The position numbers were made by a program, and so were the translations under genes. From Ophioderma brevispina (taxonomy: Eukaryota; Echinodermata; Ophiuroidea; Amphilepidida; Ophiodermatidae): a stretch of 64,000 bases of DNA. Below the pieces are notes generated by a model, which was not told the origin of the DNA, searched no databases, and saw only the letters and a list, made by a program, of their open reading frames with translations. The DNA is taken from the NCBI GenBank assembly GCA_023653785.1, contig JAMKCH010085008.1, forward strand, positions 97,414 through 161,413, written 5' to 3'. How positions within the stretch are numbered: position 1 is the first letter of the stretch; every line of letters begins with the position of its first letter. Positions 35,370-45,399 of this stretch are shown in pieces.

Positions 35370-38256
35370 TCAACGGTATTTGTTGTGCGAAGTGCCATCC
35401 TGCCTCCCCCCCCACGCAAGGGGAGACTCTGGGCCGTGGATAGTCACTTCCTCCTTTTGGGGGGGGGCACGGCGACCCCCCCCCCTCCTCTGATACTCGA
35501 CCGCCCTCTGTTGGAACCCACACCGAACGCCGTATTTCGTCGGTGGTCTGGTTTCCTTTCTGGAAGGATGGGGCCCTTGCTTGCCTGGCAAGGGCTGTTC
35601 TTGACGGGGGCTTTGACTACGAAAAAGTATGAGGCGCTGCTGTTGTCGCTGCTGCTGCTGCAGAAGGAGCCCATTGGCTAGCAGGACGCCTTTTTTCCTT
35701 AGACGTTCGAGGGCTGCCTTGGCTTTCTGTAGCGACGTCCTATTCATTGTAGCGCTTGAACTGTCCCCCGAAAGAGGTCAGGTCCTATAGGCGTATCCAG
35801 GAAATGTCGCGTATTCGGGAGGTTGGAGAGCGTTGGTGGCGTTAACCTTCCGCAAGTAGGCGGTTGGATGCGCTAGCTTGCAAAAAAGATGTTCCCCCGT
35901 GCAGAAGGTAAGGTCCAGGAGAGTATGTAGTGACGTGCTGTTCTCGCGCTCATCGGAGATTTGGCAGGGTTAGGCCAAACATTCATCAGGTGGGCGAATG
36001 TCGAGGGAGGGCTGCGTTCGATAGTCCCATGCAATCCTGGCCAGGCGTTCTCCAAGGCCTCCCAATTAGGAGTCCCTCTTCTGAGTTCCAAAGGTGCGAC
36101 CGCGGAGGACGTTACTTACGAAGGGGTTACTGGATCCGCCTCCACCCCGCTAGGGGGTGGTCAGCATCCGGAGTTGGCACATTGTCCACTGCGTCGTACA
36201 CATGTGGGGCAAGCAGCCTCTGGCCCTGGTGCTGGGCGGGAGTTATATCTTCTCGACATACTGGTGGCGCTTGTTGAAGGCGTCCTGGCGTTCCACCCAC
36301 TGAGGCGGGCGAGGGCCAGGGATGGTTCTGACTGTGAAGGCGTCTCCGTTATGCCTCTGTCGCCAGAATCTCTTGAAGTGGAACAGTAGCGGGACGTATT
36401 GGTCGCGGCTTAGTCTGGCTTGTTACCCATTGTAGCTCGGGCTTCTCCCAGTCGTCAACACTCTGGTGAGGATTACGGGCCACTGGATAGGGATGCCCAC
36501 TTTCCTAGCATAACTGCAGTAAGAAGAAGGACCGACAGTGCATGGGCTCAGACTCGGATGCGGCTTCTAGGCGGAAGGAGTCGTCTGATCTGTAGGCTCC
36601 TCTGGGAACACGGAGACGGTTCTCCTAGCTGTAGGATCTTCTCGAGGGGCTGGATCCTCTCTGCTTCTGAGAGTCGGCCGGTTCATGGCCATTGAGAGGA
36701 TCCCTGCGACGGTTCTCCTGGCTGATCGGGTAAGGAACGGCGGGTACGAGGAGGAAGGCACGCGTGGGCTTGTGAATAAGATGGTTTTGAACGCTGGCGA
36801 GTTCATGTCTCGATGGTCGTCCATGAACCCCCAATCTTCGGGCCAGCTCGGGTGGTTCAGTTCCTGACTGGACCGAGAAGTGCATCCCATGCGGACGGCG
36901 CTGGCCGTGGTGGACTCCTAACGAGCCCTGTTGGCTGTCGTTGGTTCGACAGCTGTCTGAAGAATCACGGTCGGCTGGACCGGTGGTCCGCGGTCGTAAA
37001 TGTCGTAGACTGGGTCAGGTCATGGCTCAAGGACGGGTCCTCCGAAGATCCGGGCGGGTAGCTTGCGGTTTACCACGGCACTCCTGAGACGGCTATGGGA
37101 GGGGGGCTCCATCGAAATCGGGGAGGAGACGGGCAGTCGAGATACTCTTTCTCCATACCTCTCGCCGCTCTCCACTCCACGGCGTCAGCCCTGTGCCTTC
37201 CGCTGTTTTCCCCCACCACTCCTCTCACTTTCATACACCTTCTTTCCTTTCTCTTTTCCCTTCTCCCTCCTCCAATCGTTTCCCTCTGAGAGCGGCTCTT
37301 ACGGTGATCCCGGCGGCGGGTCCGGCTTTCCCGGAGCGGCTCCATACGGTTTATCACGGCGGCGTTCCCGGCTTCCGGAACGGCTCTTGCGGTGGTGATC
37401 CCCTGGCGGCGGTCACGGCTTCCGAAACGTCTCTTGCGGTGATTACAGGAGGAGGTGGTCACGGCTCCCCGGAACGGCTCTGCGGTGTATGTGCGGGTGA
37501 CTTCGGATCCAGGTTTACATAAGCTGAATTGCACGGTGATCTGTGCGGTGATCTCGGCTCACCCGGAGCGGCTCTTGCGGGGATCTTTGCGGTGATCTCG
37601 GCTCCCAGAGCGGCTTTTGCGGTGATCCCCGGTATTACGACGTGGAGAGCGGTATCTCGGCGGGCGGTGCGGTAATAGGTCGGGCTCCGGAGGTGACCCG
37701 GCGGTAGCGGGAAAGGTGGCGGGCTTCCCCCGAGTGATCGGACAAGCACGGGAGTACGGTGATCCGGCGGTGGGGAGTAGGTTAGATCGGAGGCTGTTGG
37801 GCTGAGACGCGTGAGCGAGTAAGACTCTGGGGAACTCGGTACGAATGCGGGCTCCCGACGGGTCGCCTACCACGGCTTGACTACCGGCGACACTGGGCTG
37901 CTGGCCTTCGTGGTCGGTGCGGACCCTTTATGTCCCGTAGAATCCCGGCTTTGATTGGCGCTTTGCGGGGTGAACCGTAGGAGCCACGGCCGGCTTGACC
38001 CTAGGGGGCTTGTCCATCCGGTGATCCGAGACTCTAGCTGATCCATCCGTAGAGTGATCGGCGCGATCGCCTCTGTAGGAAGCCCGCCTGAAGATTCCGC
38101 TGAAAAACGCGGCTGATCTGTAACCACAGCGAGGTCTGGCCGGGTACCGGTGATGTTGCCAGATTCTCCTTCTGCCGTTGTTGTTTCGGGCAGTTGGGGG
38201 CCACTTGACGGTTCTCTTAGGTCTCCCCACTGCTCTGGTGACCAGTCTTCGTCCAA
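35370..38256 (-). pseudogene. DIRS gag-like region, fragmentary
   Basis: Minus-strand open pieces at 37867-38256 (MDEDWSPEQWGDLREPSS), 37459-37873, 37070-37534, 36567-36890 and 35370-35747 (MNRTSLQKAKAALERLRKK, then Gln-, Arg- and Gly-rich). No domain is diagnostic, but position upstream of RT, basic composition and continuity of high GC fit a DIRS first ORF. The exact start is uncertain; the acidic MDEDWSPEQW opening at 38256 is the best candidate. G/C-run indels near 35405-35480 break the frame. Confidence 0.5.
37280..37765 (-). repeat. Degenerate GC-rich tandem repeat in gag-like region
   Basis: 'cggtgatc', 'cggctc' and 'gagcggctcttgcgg' recur about every 25-35 bases. On the minus strand this yields repeated 'ITA-A-AP-GA' and 'RDHRKSR' peptides depending on frame. 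Confidence 0.7.
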
Positions 38257-38334
38257 TTCGCATGGTTCATCCCGGTGGCCCTAAGGGCGGTGAATAACGC
38301 ACGTCGGATTGGGTAGGTCAGCAGGCGACAAGAA

Positions 38335-38580
38335 GTGGTCCACATGTCAAAACAGTGTCTGGGCTTTTGGAATTTGACCATTCTGCTTCCGTCTCGGAGT
38401 CCGACTCAACTCCATGTCTTATCTGGAGGCCAGACAAAACCAAGTGAAAAAGCGGTTGGCGCTGAGGAACATAAAACGGGAGGATTCTCTCTTAAGTACC
38501 ATAGCCAGCACGACAGCAATTGGATCCATCTAGCCTCAAAACCACCCGAGTTGAACGGTTACTGCCCGCTCAAAACGTGC
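38335..38580. other. Transition zone, no gene
   Basis: The + strand frame 38335-38613 runs from the end of the DIRS island into the duplicated repeat and has no recognisable feature. Confidence 0.4.
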
Positions 38581-38584
38581 AAAA

Positions 38585-39135
38585 AATCCCGGCTGGAGCC
38601 TAATACTCCATAGAAAAGCACGTACTTCCCCAGGTCTTCGGGGTTATGTGGAAGATTGGGATTGAAATTTGTTATATGGAACCGCCGATGATTAGTTTCA
38701 GAAACCACAATGACAGTTAAGCGGTAAAATATCGGTCGGCAAACCAAAAAAATTCAAAATGGCCGCAGGAAAAAGTGTCCCGCCTAAAATACCCCCACGT
38801 AACGGTTAGTTGGCCGTGACAACGGTTAGTGGAAGGAAAGGGGGGAAAAACCGAAGGAAGGAAAAACGCGGTTGAGTCCTAACTCCCATTAGGAAAAAAG
38901 CAACGTACTTCCGGTTTCGGGTCTGTGAAAAGGAACGAAACTTGCCGTATCCACCGCCGTATGTTTAGTTCGGAACCACATGTGTCTACGCGGTAAAAAT
39001 TCCACCGGAAAATATCCAAAAATGGGCCGTGAAAAAAGAGTACCAGTTCGAAGTATTCCCGTGAACGTTACGTATAAGCCTGGGCCGTATTAACGGTAGT
39101 GGGGGCCCCGGTGACGGGAAGGACAAGAGCCAATA
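38585..39135. repeat. Tandem duplication of about 290 bp
   Basis: Copy 1 (38585-38860) and copy 2 (38870-39135) share, in order, 'cctaatactccat/cctaactcccat', 'acgtacttcc', 'ggaaccgccgatg/ccaccgccgtatg', 'ttagtttcagaaccaca', 'gcggtaaaa' and 'aacggttagtgg'. They differ by many single-base indels. Confidence 0.75.
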
Positions 39136-39249
39136 AACTGCCCCCGCAACCCGGAAGAAACGAGTCCACGCGGGGCAGCGGTGGGAGATCCAAAATACCA
39201 CCACGGTGCACATGAAGCAGATGGGAACCCTGTTTTCCAATGCAAATGC

Positions 39250-40280
39250 GAGTTATTGAAACTTTCAGGCCAGATGGCTGACTTACCTTTTAAGGTTGTA
39301 TGTCCGTCCCGGTTACCTACCGGTTAGAGAGGGGTGAACACGTTGACTGCGAAAAACCAGCAAAGTAGCCCGATGAAAAAGGTGAGATAAAATACTCAGG
39401 GAACATCTAGCACACTAAGCTCCCCAAATCACGCGCTAGATGAATGTGGGAAGTACTCGAAGGGGTCTACCCGAGGCAGACCACTTGTAATACACGGTGA
39501 AACTAGCCGCCATCTTTTTGCGGAAAGACACACCATGACTCACCACAACGGACGCAAATTGCCACAAATGGGAGGCTGAAGCAGCAAACCGAACCAAAAT
39601 TGTCAGAAAAACAGAAAAATGCATAGAACACGTAGTTATGGTAGATGGTGAGTAAAAGCTATAAATCAGCCCTGGAAAATGCAAATTCTCAAGGCACATT
39701 AAGAGCACACAACTTGCTTTGAGCGTAGCAAAATGAGAATTCAGTGTTGCTAGCTCATGGCCTGACGTGTGCGCACTCAAGGGGTTGCCATATTTTACAG
39801 TGGGTATCGGTGGGATATTGCTACAAAGCGCGTTTAGAAAATGAAAAGGCATATTCAGCTCAGGCTTGATGGGAAACGTACTAGGGATGTAGGTGATCTG
39901 AACACAAAACTTCACATTGGAGAAGAGTTCAATAGCCAGTATTGAAATGCAATAATTTAAACATTAAGGCAGATTTAATTGAAACAAATGTCTTAAGACT
40001 GTTCTTAAAATCCGTAATGAAACACAACAAGCGAATGTTTACTAGGAAGTGAGTTCCACAAATTTTGGGTGCACCACAAACGAAAATAAAGCTCTTTACC
40101 TAGCAGTCCTTAATTTTGTCCACACCGGACCCCACATTTCCCCCAGATGACATTTGACCCCCGTGCGGAGTGGTAGTTCCAAAGTGCATCCCTTCAGTTT
40201 CTCAGAGAAATACATCAATGCAAGGACCTCCAAGCGACCAAAAAAAGAGAAGGGTTAAATTTTTTGTTACAACATCTGGA
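39250..40280. other. No supportable gene; one long minus-strand frame
   Basis: The longest open frame outside the transposons is 39436-39915 on the minus strand (159 codons). It has no recognisable motif, a scattered composition and no support for splicing, so I do not call it. 39975-40110 on the plus strand ('cttaaaatccgtaat', 'gagttccacaaattttggg') resembles a widespread repeat tail of marine invertebrates and fish. Confidence 0.4.
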
Positions 40281-40286
40281 CATTAA

Positions 40287-40613
40287 GGTCTGGTATTCTG
40301 AAACGGAGTCTAACTTTAGACCTGGAATAACCAGGGTTAGTCCTACATGAAGTGCGAACCTTTTTTTCAACTACTCTTAAAAGGTTTGCTAAAAGGGGTT
40401 TGAGGAAAAATTCCTCATGGATGTGGGTGGCTTTTGGCCCATCCATGAGGCATTTTCTCCTGAATGGGTGGTTTTGGTCCAATCCATCGAGGAGGAGGAT
40501 TTTTCTCACCCAGTATTTTACACGTCATAGAACGTAGAAAGGAAAAAGGTCTCCACTGTATAGGCCCTAACCCTGTTAAACCAGGGTCTAAATTAAGACT
40601 CCCTTTCAGACCC
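40287..40613. mobile_element. Foldback MITE with 50-bp arms
   Basis: The left arm (tctgaaacggagtcta...ctggaataaccagggtta) and right arm (taaccctgttaaaccaggg...actccctttcaga) are inverted with about 80 percent pairing. A second, inner hairpin has arms 'cctcatggatg' and 'catccatgagg' at 40412-40449. Confidence 0.7.
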
Positions 40614-40944
40614 AAGAGATCCAATAACAATCCGCTCATTTCGGCGTCGCCATCAAGGCAGACATAGAAGAAAAATTTCGTTTGAATGGCATTTGTAAAC
40701 AAGGATGTATTACAGAGTGTCTAATAAAACTTAACCAAAAAAGCACCCAAGTTCGGGTTCTTTAGTAAACTATTTATGAAAATGATTGATACTACTTAAA
40801 AAGTATTCTTTTTACTATTAGCTTTTACAAAACAGCAAACTGCATTTTATTCGGGTTATCAAATGATCCTGAGTTGTTCATACTGAATTTCAAATCTGTC
40901 GTTTTTTACTTGTAACATGGACAGACTTATTTTGCACACACCAA

Positions 40945-41293
40945 AGGTGCAACAAGAGATTTGCACTCAAATATTATGATTCTAAAGTAATTTATATAGT
41001 TAACATACTTTCTTACCATTTATTTTGCTACAGAAAGAAAGTCTTAAAACAGAAAAAAAGGTGATTCTGATTTTGCTTTTATATTCAATATAAACATAGG
41101 CTGAATTGTATTGCTCATATAAGAAATTAGAAATTTCACAATTTTTAAAAAAAAAAAAAAAAAAAAAACATTTCTCAGATTAATTTTTTTCGGATGGAGA
41201 ATTTTTTATGGAAAGCTTTACCTCGGGCAAAAAAATCAGTACTTTCGAGTTTTTAAGGAACCAGATATTAGTGAAAATGCTCTCGTTGCACCT
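40945..41293 (+). mobile_element. TTAA MITE family A, copy 2
   Basis: Starts 'aggtgcaacaagagattt' and ends 'ctctcgttgcacct', inverted ends intact. The body is diverged and contains an A(22) run at 41147-41168. Flanking TTAA is not preserved. Confidence 0.8.
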
Positions 41294-41309
41294 GTAAAAA
41301 TGTGTAGTT

Positions 41310-42460
41310 TTGATGTGTTATTTTAAGGTTTTTATTGTTCTGTGAAGGCTTGCATGCTAAACATTTTTAATCGAACATGTTTGTCTATTCATTTTTTTCG
41401 TGGAAGAAACATGTTTACAAGGGATACGATTTGGTTTTTTTTTGCATGGCTTTCTATTTCACAGCCTGTCCGTGTAACAAGCTAAGAAAAACTAAATACA
41501 GTTAAACTCAGTCGCCTTGGAACCCGAATTCATTGGGGGGTTTGCTGTTTTGAAAAGGCTAATAAATATAAAATAATTTGCAGAAAGTTTGTTTTAAAGA
41601 CCTGAAAATTGGGGATGCTTTGGGTAGTTTTTTTTTGGACAATAGTATGTTTTTCTATGTTTGAACATTTTCAGAATTGTTTTTCATGCCGTTCATTTTT
41701 ATTATCTTCAAATTTTACCTTCCCAACCCAAAGTTTTTTTTTCACCCCTTTTGTTTTCTTAAATTGACAAAGGTATCTGTATCAAACTTGATAAACTTGG
41801 GTTTGCAATCTTTCAAAAAAAAAAAAACAAAAAAACACAAGAAAAAACAAACATGGGAAACCAATTCCAGACGTGTATCCTATTTTAGTGCTTTAGAGAA
41901 TTTAAATTGCTCTGCATTTCCACAACATGGTCTGGGGAAAAAACTGTTTTTTGCAAAACACAATGTTTCTCCATAAAACATTCTAAACCTTAACAGTTTA
42001 CAAACCAAAAGCTCGCATGACTTATGCCTATTGACAAAACCATCAGTAACGAACAAAAAGACCTTGCTGCTTTGGCAATTACATACATACACAAGTGAGC
42101 GCTATGCTAATCATTTGATAGGACTATATACTTAGGAGCAGACCACAATGTACAAGAGAGATTCAGGCATGCCATTAACAAAGTAGAATTTGTACATGAA
42201 TCATGCCATTGTGCGCTTGAATAACAACAGCATCTCAACAGTAAGATTGCAGAAACGGCGGGGGAACCAGAGAGGTGATACCAAATCAAGCTGCAAATGA
42301 ACACCTGCAGAGGACACCTACTCGAAATCCATCTGACATTCAGTACCTGAGCTATTGCTCAAATTGGAATGGTTAGAAGGAGTTTAGCCATTTGCATCAT
42401 CTGAAACTAGCCATTTGAGGGCAAAGGAGTCTTTTAACTATTACCAAGATATAAGTCATG
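41310..42460. other. No gene seen
   Basis: AT-rich with homopolymer runs (for example 41816-41828). Short frames on both strands look like chance. Confidence 0.5.
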
Positions 42461-42464
42461 GTCC

Positions 42465-43396
42465 TTTGAATGTGCTGGTGCCCATTCAAATATCCTTTGC
42501 AGTGCTGACATCCATGTAAGATCCTATGCATGTGCTTTTAGCATTTTAATTCAGAGAATACAGGCATGTGCTGGCATCCATTCAGAGACCCTATGCAAGT
42601 GCTGGCATCCATTCAGAGAAGATCCTATGCAAGTGCTCGGCATCATTTCAAAGAAGATCCTATTCAAGTCGCTGGAATCCATTCAAGATACTATTCCAGT
42701 GCTGGCATCCATCAGAGATCCTCGCAAGTGCGGCATAATTCAGAGATCCTATGCAAGTGCTGGCCATCATTCAAAGCTCCTATCTCCAGTGCTGGCATCC
42801 ATCAGGAGAATCCTATCCAGTGCATGGAATCCATTCAGAGAAGGATACCAGTGCAAGTGCTGGCAACATTCAGAGATCTAGGCAAGTGATGGCATCCATT
42901 CAAAGATCTATTTCCAGTGCTGCATCCATTCAAAGATCCTATTCCAGTGCTTGGCATCCATTCAGAGATCCTATTCCAGTGCTGGCATCATTCAGAGAGA
43001 ATCATTTACAGTGCTGGCATCCATTCAGAGATTCCTAGGCAAGTGCGCCATCATCAGAGATCCTATGCAAGTGCTGGGATCCATCAGAGATTTCCTAATG
43101 CAAGTGCTGGAATCCATTCAGAGATCATATGAAAGTGTCTTCGGCATCCATTCAGAGATTTCCGATGCAAGTGCTGCCCATCCAATTCAGAGATCCTATT
43201 GCAAGTGCTGACATCCCATTCAGACGATCCTATGCAAGTGGCGGGCATCCATTCAGAGATCCTGTTTTGCAAGGTTGGCAGCAATTCAGAGATCCATGCA
43301 AGTGCTGGCATCCATTCAGATATCCTATGCAAGTGCTGGATCCATTCATAAGTCCTATGCAGTGCCAACGTCCATTCATAGATCCTATGCAAGTGC
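42465..43396. repeat. 31-bp minisatellite array
   Basis: About 30 copies of a unit close to 'ggcatccattcagagatcc' plus 'tatgcaagtgct'. Copies range from 27 to 34 bases, mainly by loss or gain of one base, and fade into diverged units at the left end. Overlapping frames up to 107 codons in all phases are produced by the repeat. Confidence 0.95.
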
Positions 43397-44698
43397 TCAA
43401 AAAGTCCTTATTTGAGATGGGAGGCATTTGGTTTTGACCTATGAGGACCCTATGGGTCCAAAATACAAGACTGTTGAATCTTAGTAAAAGCTAGACATTC
43501 AATTGTTAGAAGTCAAGTATCGACCTTTCACAATTTTTCACCAGGGTTAGGTCAAACCTTAAGATATACTTTGTTCCCTCTGGGTCAGATGTGACCCTGA
43601 GGTTGTGAAAGTCCTAGGACCTGAGAAATACAAAGATATAGCTTTAACAAGATTCACACAAATTGTATTGGACGCGGACCATGCTGCCTACTGTTTTTGT
43701 AACCACAAATTGGCAAAAGGATGAGCAGGAAATCCTGCGAGTCCAATCAAACAAACGACCTGGACAACCATATCTCCAACACTGCATGAAGAGCTGGACA
43801 GAAAGAGGGCCTTAAAGCGAATGGCTAACAAGTTGGATAGGAGAGGTAGAGCAATGTTTATTTTAAGGACAAGTTCGACAGTGTAATGGAATTATACATA
43901 ACTCTCATTGATGAGTACTAGCCCAACACACTTGGATTGCTGGACTCAATCCAGAGGAAGGCACTTTGAGTGAGTGTGTGGCTAGGAACTATAAATCCAG
44001 ATCAGAACTCAAATCTCATCTCTCCACCAAAGACGTCACGTTGCAGCAGCTACAGTCCTCTACAAAATGCAACACCAGCATATGCCCAACAGACCTTCGT
44101 GATCTGCTTCCTCAGCCATTATGGTGTAGGAGAGCCACGAGTTCCAGCCTGTCAATGCTTTGCCATGCTCTTGCGACCGGTCTCCAGAACCATTTTGAGG
44201 CTCTGCCCCTGCACAGCTGCACTCCAGTTATATTGTTGATGTGTGTGAAGCCATGATTAGGCCCATTGGGGATATTATCATAGGGCATGCGGCTAGCTAC
44301 AATGTAATGGGAAAAAATGTTGCCACACTTTGTCAGATTTCGGGGTGAAAACGAACCCTCTCCCCAAGACAATGTTGATCCCAGTCATGTTGTCAGCAGC
44401 CTCTCCAGGTCCCCAACATTGATTAATGGGGGATGAGGAAGGATATGGTTAAGAGGAAGACCCCTGGCTTGCTATTGAACAATGACTTGCCCAATTTGAT
44501 TTTAGCTGTGAGCATGGGGACTGTTGCTATATATTGTATCAAGTGTGGCCACTATATTTTCCATGATTGTAGTTCTTGTCTTTTTCATTCTTCATGGGCT
44601 ATTGTTCATGTTTGCTTTTTCATTAAAAACAACAACCTCTAGGGATCATCAGAGGTCAAATCCAAATGCCTCCCCACTTCAAATAAACTTTTGAGGTA
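43397..44698. mobile_element. Segment bounded by 65-bp inverted repeats
   Basis: The left arm 43397-43462 (ctcaaaaagtcctta..gggaggcatttggttttgac) and right arm 44632-44698 are inverted copies with roughly 75-80 percent pairing. Between them lies the 3' part of a LINE. This could be one composite element or two opposed copies of a repeat. Confidence 0.5.
43740..44260 (+). pseudogene. Jockey/CR1-like LINE 3' remnant
   Basis: The + strand frames give LDRKRALKRMANKLDRRG near 43790, LGLLDSIQRKAL-like codons near 43932-43970, then LKSHLSTKDVTLQQLQSSTK and ICPTDLRDLLPQPLWCRR (44080-44130). LINE C-termini of the Jockey/CR1 group have the same succession: 'LE-IQR-AL', 'SLE-RR-V--L---YK', 'LP-----R'. 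The reverse transcriptase itself is not present. Confidence 0.6.
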
Positions 44699-44822
44699 TG
44701 TCAAAGACACAAAATGCCAAGTCTTTTATGAAAAAGTGAACAATTCTTTAGACTAACAGTACTAACCCAGCAATGTTTGTTTACTTTTAAGCCAAAGGTC
44801 TCACATAGTTATAACAAATTAA

Positions 44823-45397
44823 AGGGACATAATGGCCATGAAAAAAATTGACATAATGAAAAGGACCCTTACTGAAATCACTTCAACGAGTTTGAAAACA
44901 ATTTGGATGTTTACATTCTGTAAAAAACAGTAAAAACAGTAAGAGTTCCGGGGGGAAAACAGATTATAAGCAAGGTGTTCACATCCCTGACAGACTTACC
45001 AGTGTATCTAGCATGTTGTGCGGACACCATTCAAAAGCATTTTTTGCAGACCGGGATTCAGGCATTGTACTTTAGGCTTGTAGTAAGATATTGATCTGGC
45101 AAGTGAAAGATGGATTAGCCCCGGATTAGCCGGATTTAGCACATATACAATAGCAATGGTCTCTGAGCAATGACCAACATGCTTTTCAAGTTTGGTAAAT
45201 GCTGGCAGTAATGTCCGCATCCTTGTTTCAGAATTGCCACAAACTGCCACAAACTGCCACCCCCCCCTCCCCCGGAACTCTTCCTGTGTTTACTGATTTT
45301 TAACAGAATGTAAACATCCAAATTGTTTTCAAACTCGTGGAAGTGATTTTATTAAGGTCCTTTTCATTATGTTATTTTTTCATGCCATTATGTCCCT
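44823..45397. mobile_element. Long-arm foldback element (TTAA type)
   Basis: Arms of about 135 bp (44823-44957 and 45262-45397) are inverted with roughly 90 percent pairing, beginning 'agggacataatggccatg'. TTAA precedes the left arm at 44819-44822; the right TTAA is degraded. The interior of about 300 bp is unique, with no coding sequence. Confidence 0.85.
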
Positions 45398-45399
45398 TA

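Larger units (their letters stand above)
32336..38340 (-). mobile_element. DIRS-like tyrosine-recombinase retrotransposon
   Basis: A GC-rich island that reads on the minus strand, in order, as gag-like region, reverse transcriptase, RNase H plus downstream 'DLFA' region, and a tyrosine recombinase in place of an integrase. That order is diagnostic of DIRS elements, which insert as circles without target duplications. Boundaries are set by the drop in GC content and by an exact palindrome at 32336-32349; terminal repeats were not resolved. Frameshifts roughly every 100-300 bases and lost catalytic residues mark it as inactive or badly assembled. Confidence 0.85.

Noticed and set aside
37063..37398. 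Plus-strand frames over the GC-rich island
   Set aside because: The recognisable retroelement genes are on the minus strand; plus frames are shadows in GC-rich DNA.
39436..39915. 159-codon minus-strand open frame, longest outside the transposons
   Set aside because: No domain, no splice or promoter context, mixed composition, and flanked by repeats; length is within chance for 64 kb read in six frames.
42465..43396. CRISPR-like array of direct repeats
   Set aside because: Units are contiguous with no unique spacers and the DNA is eukaryotic.
42566..43437. Several overlapping 80-107 codon frames on both strands
   Set aside because: All are produced by the 31-bp minisatellite, which is open in many phases.
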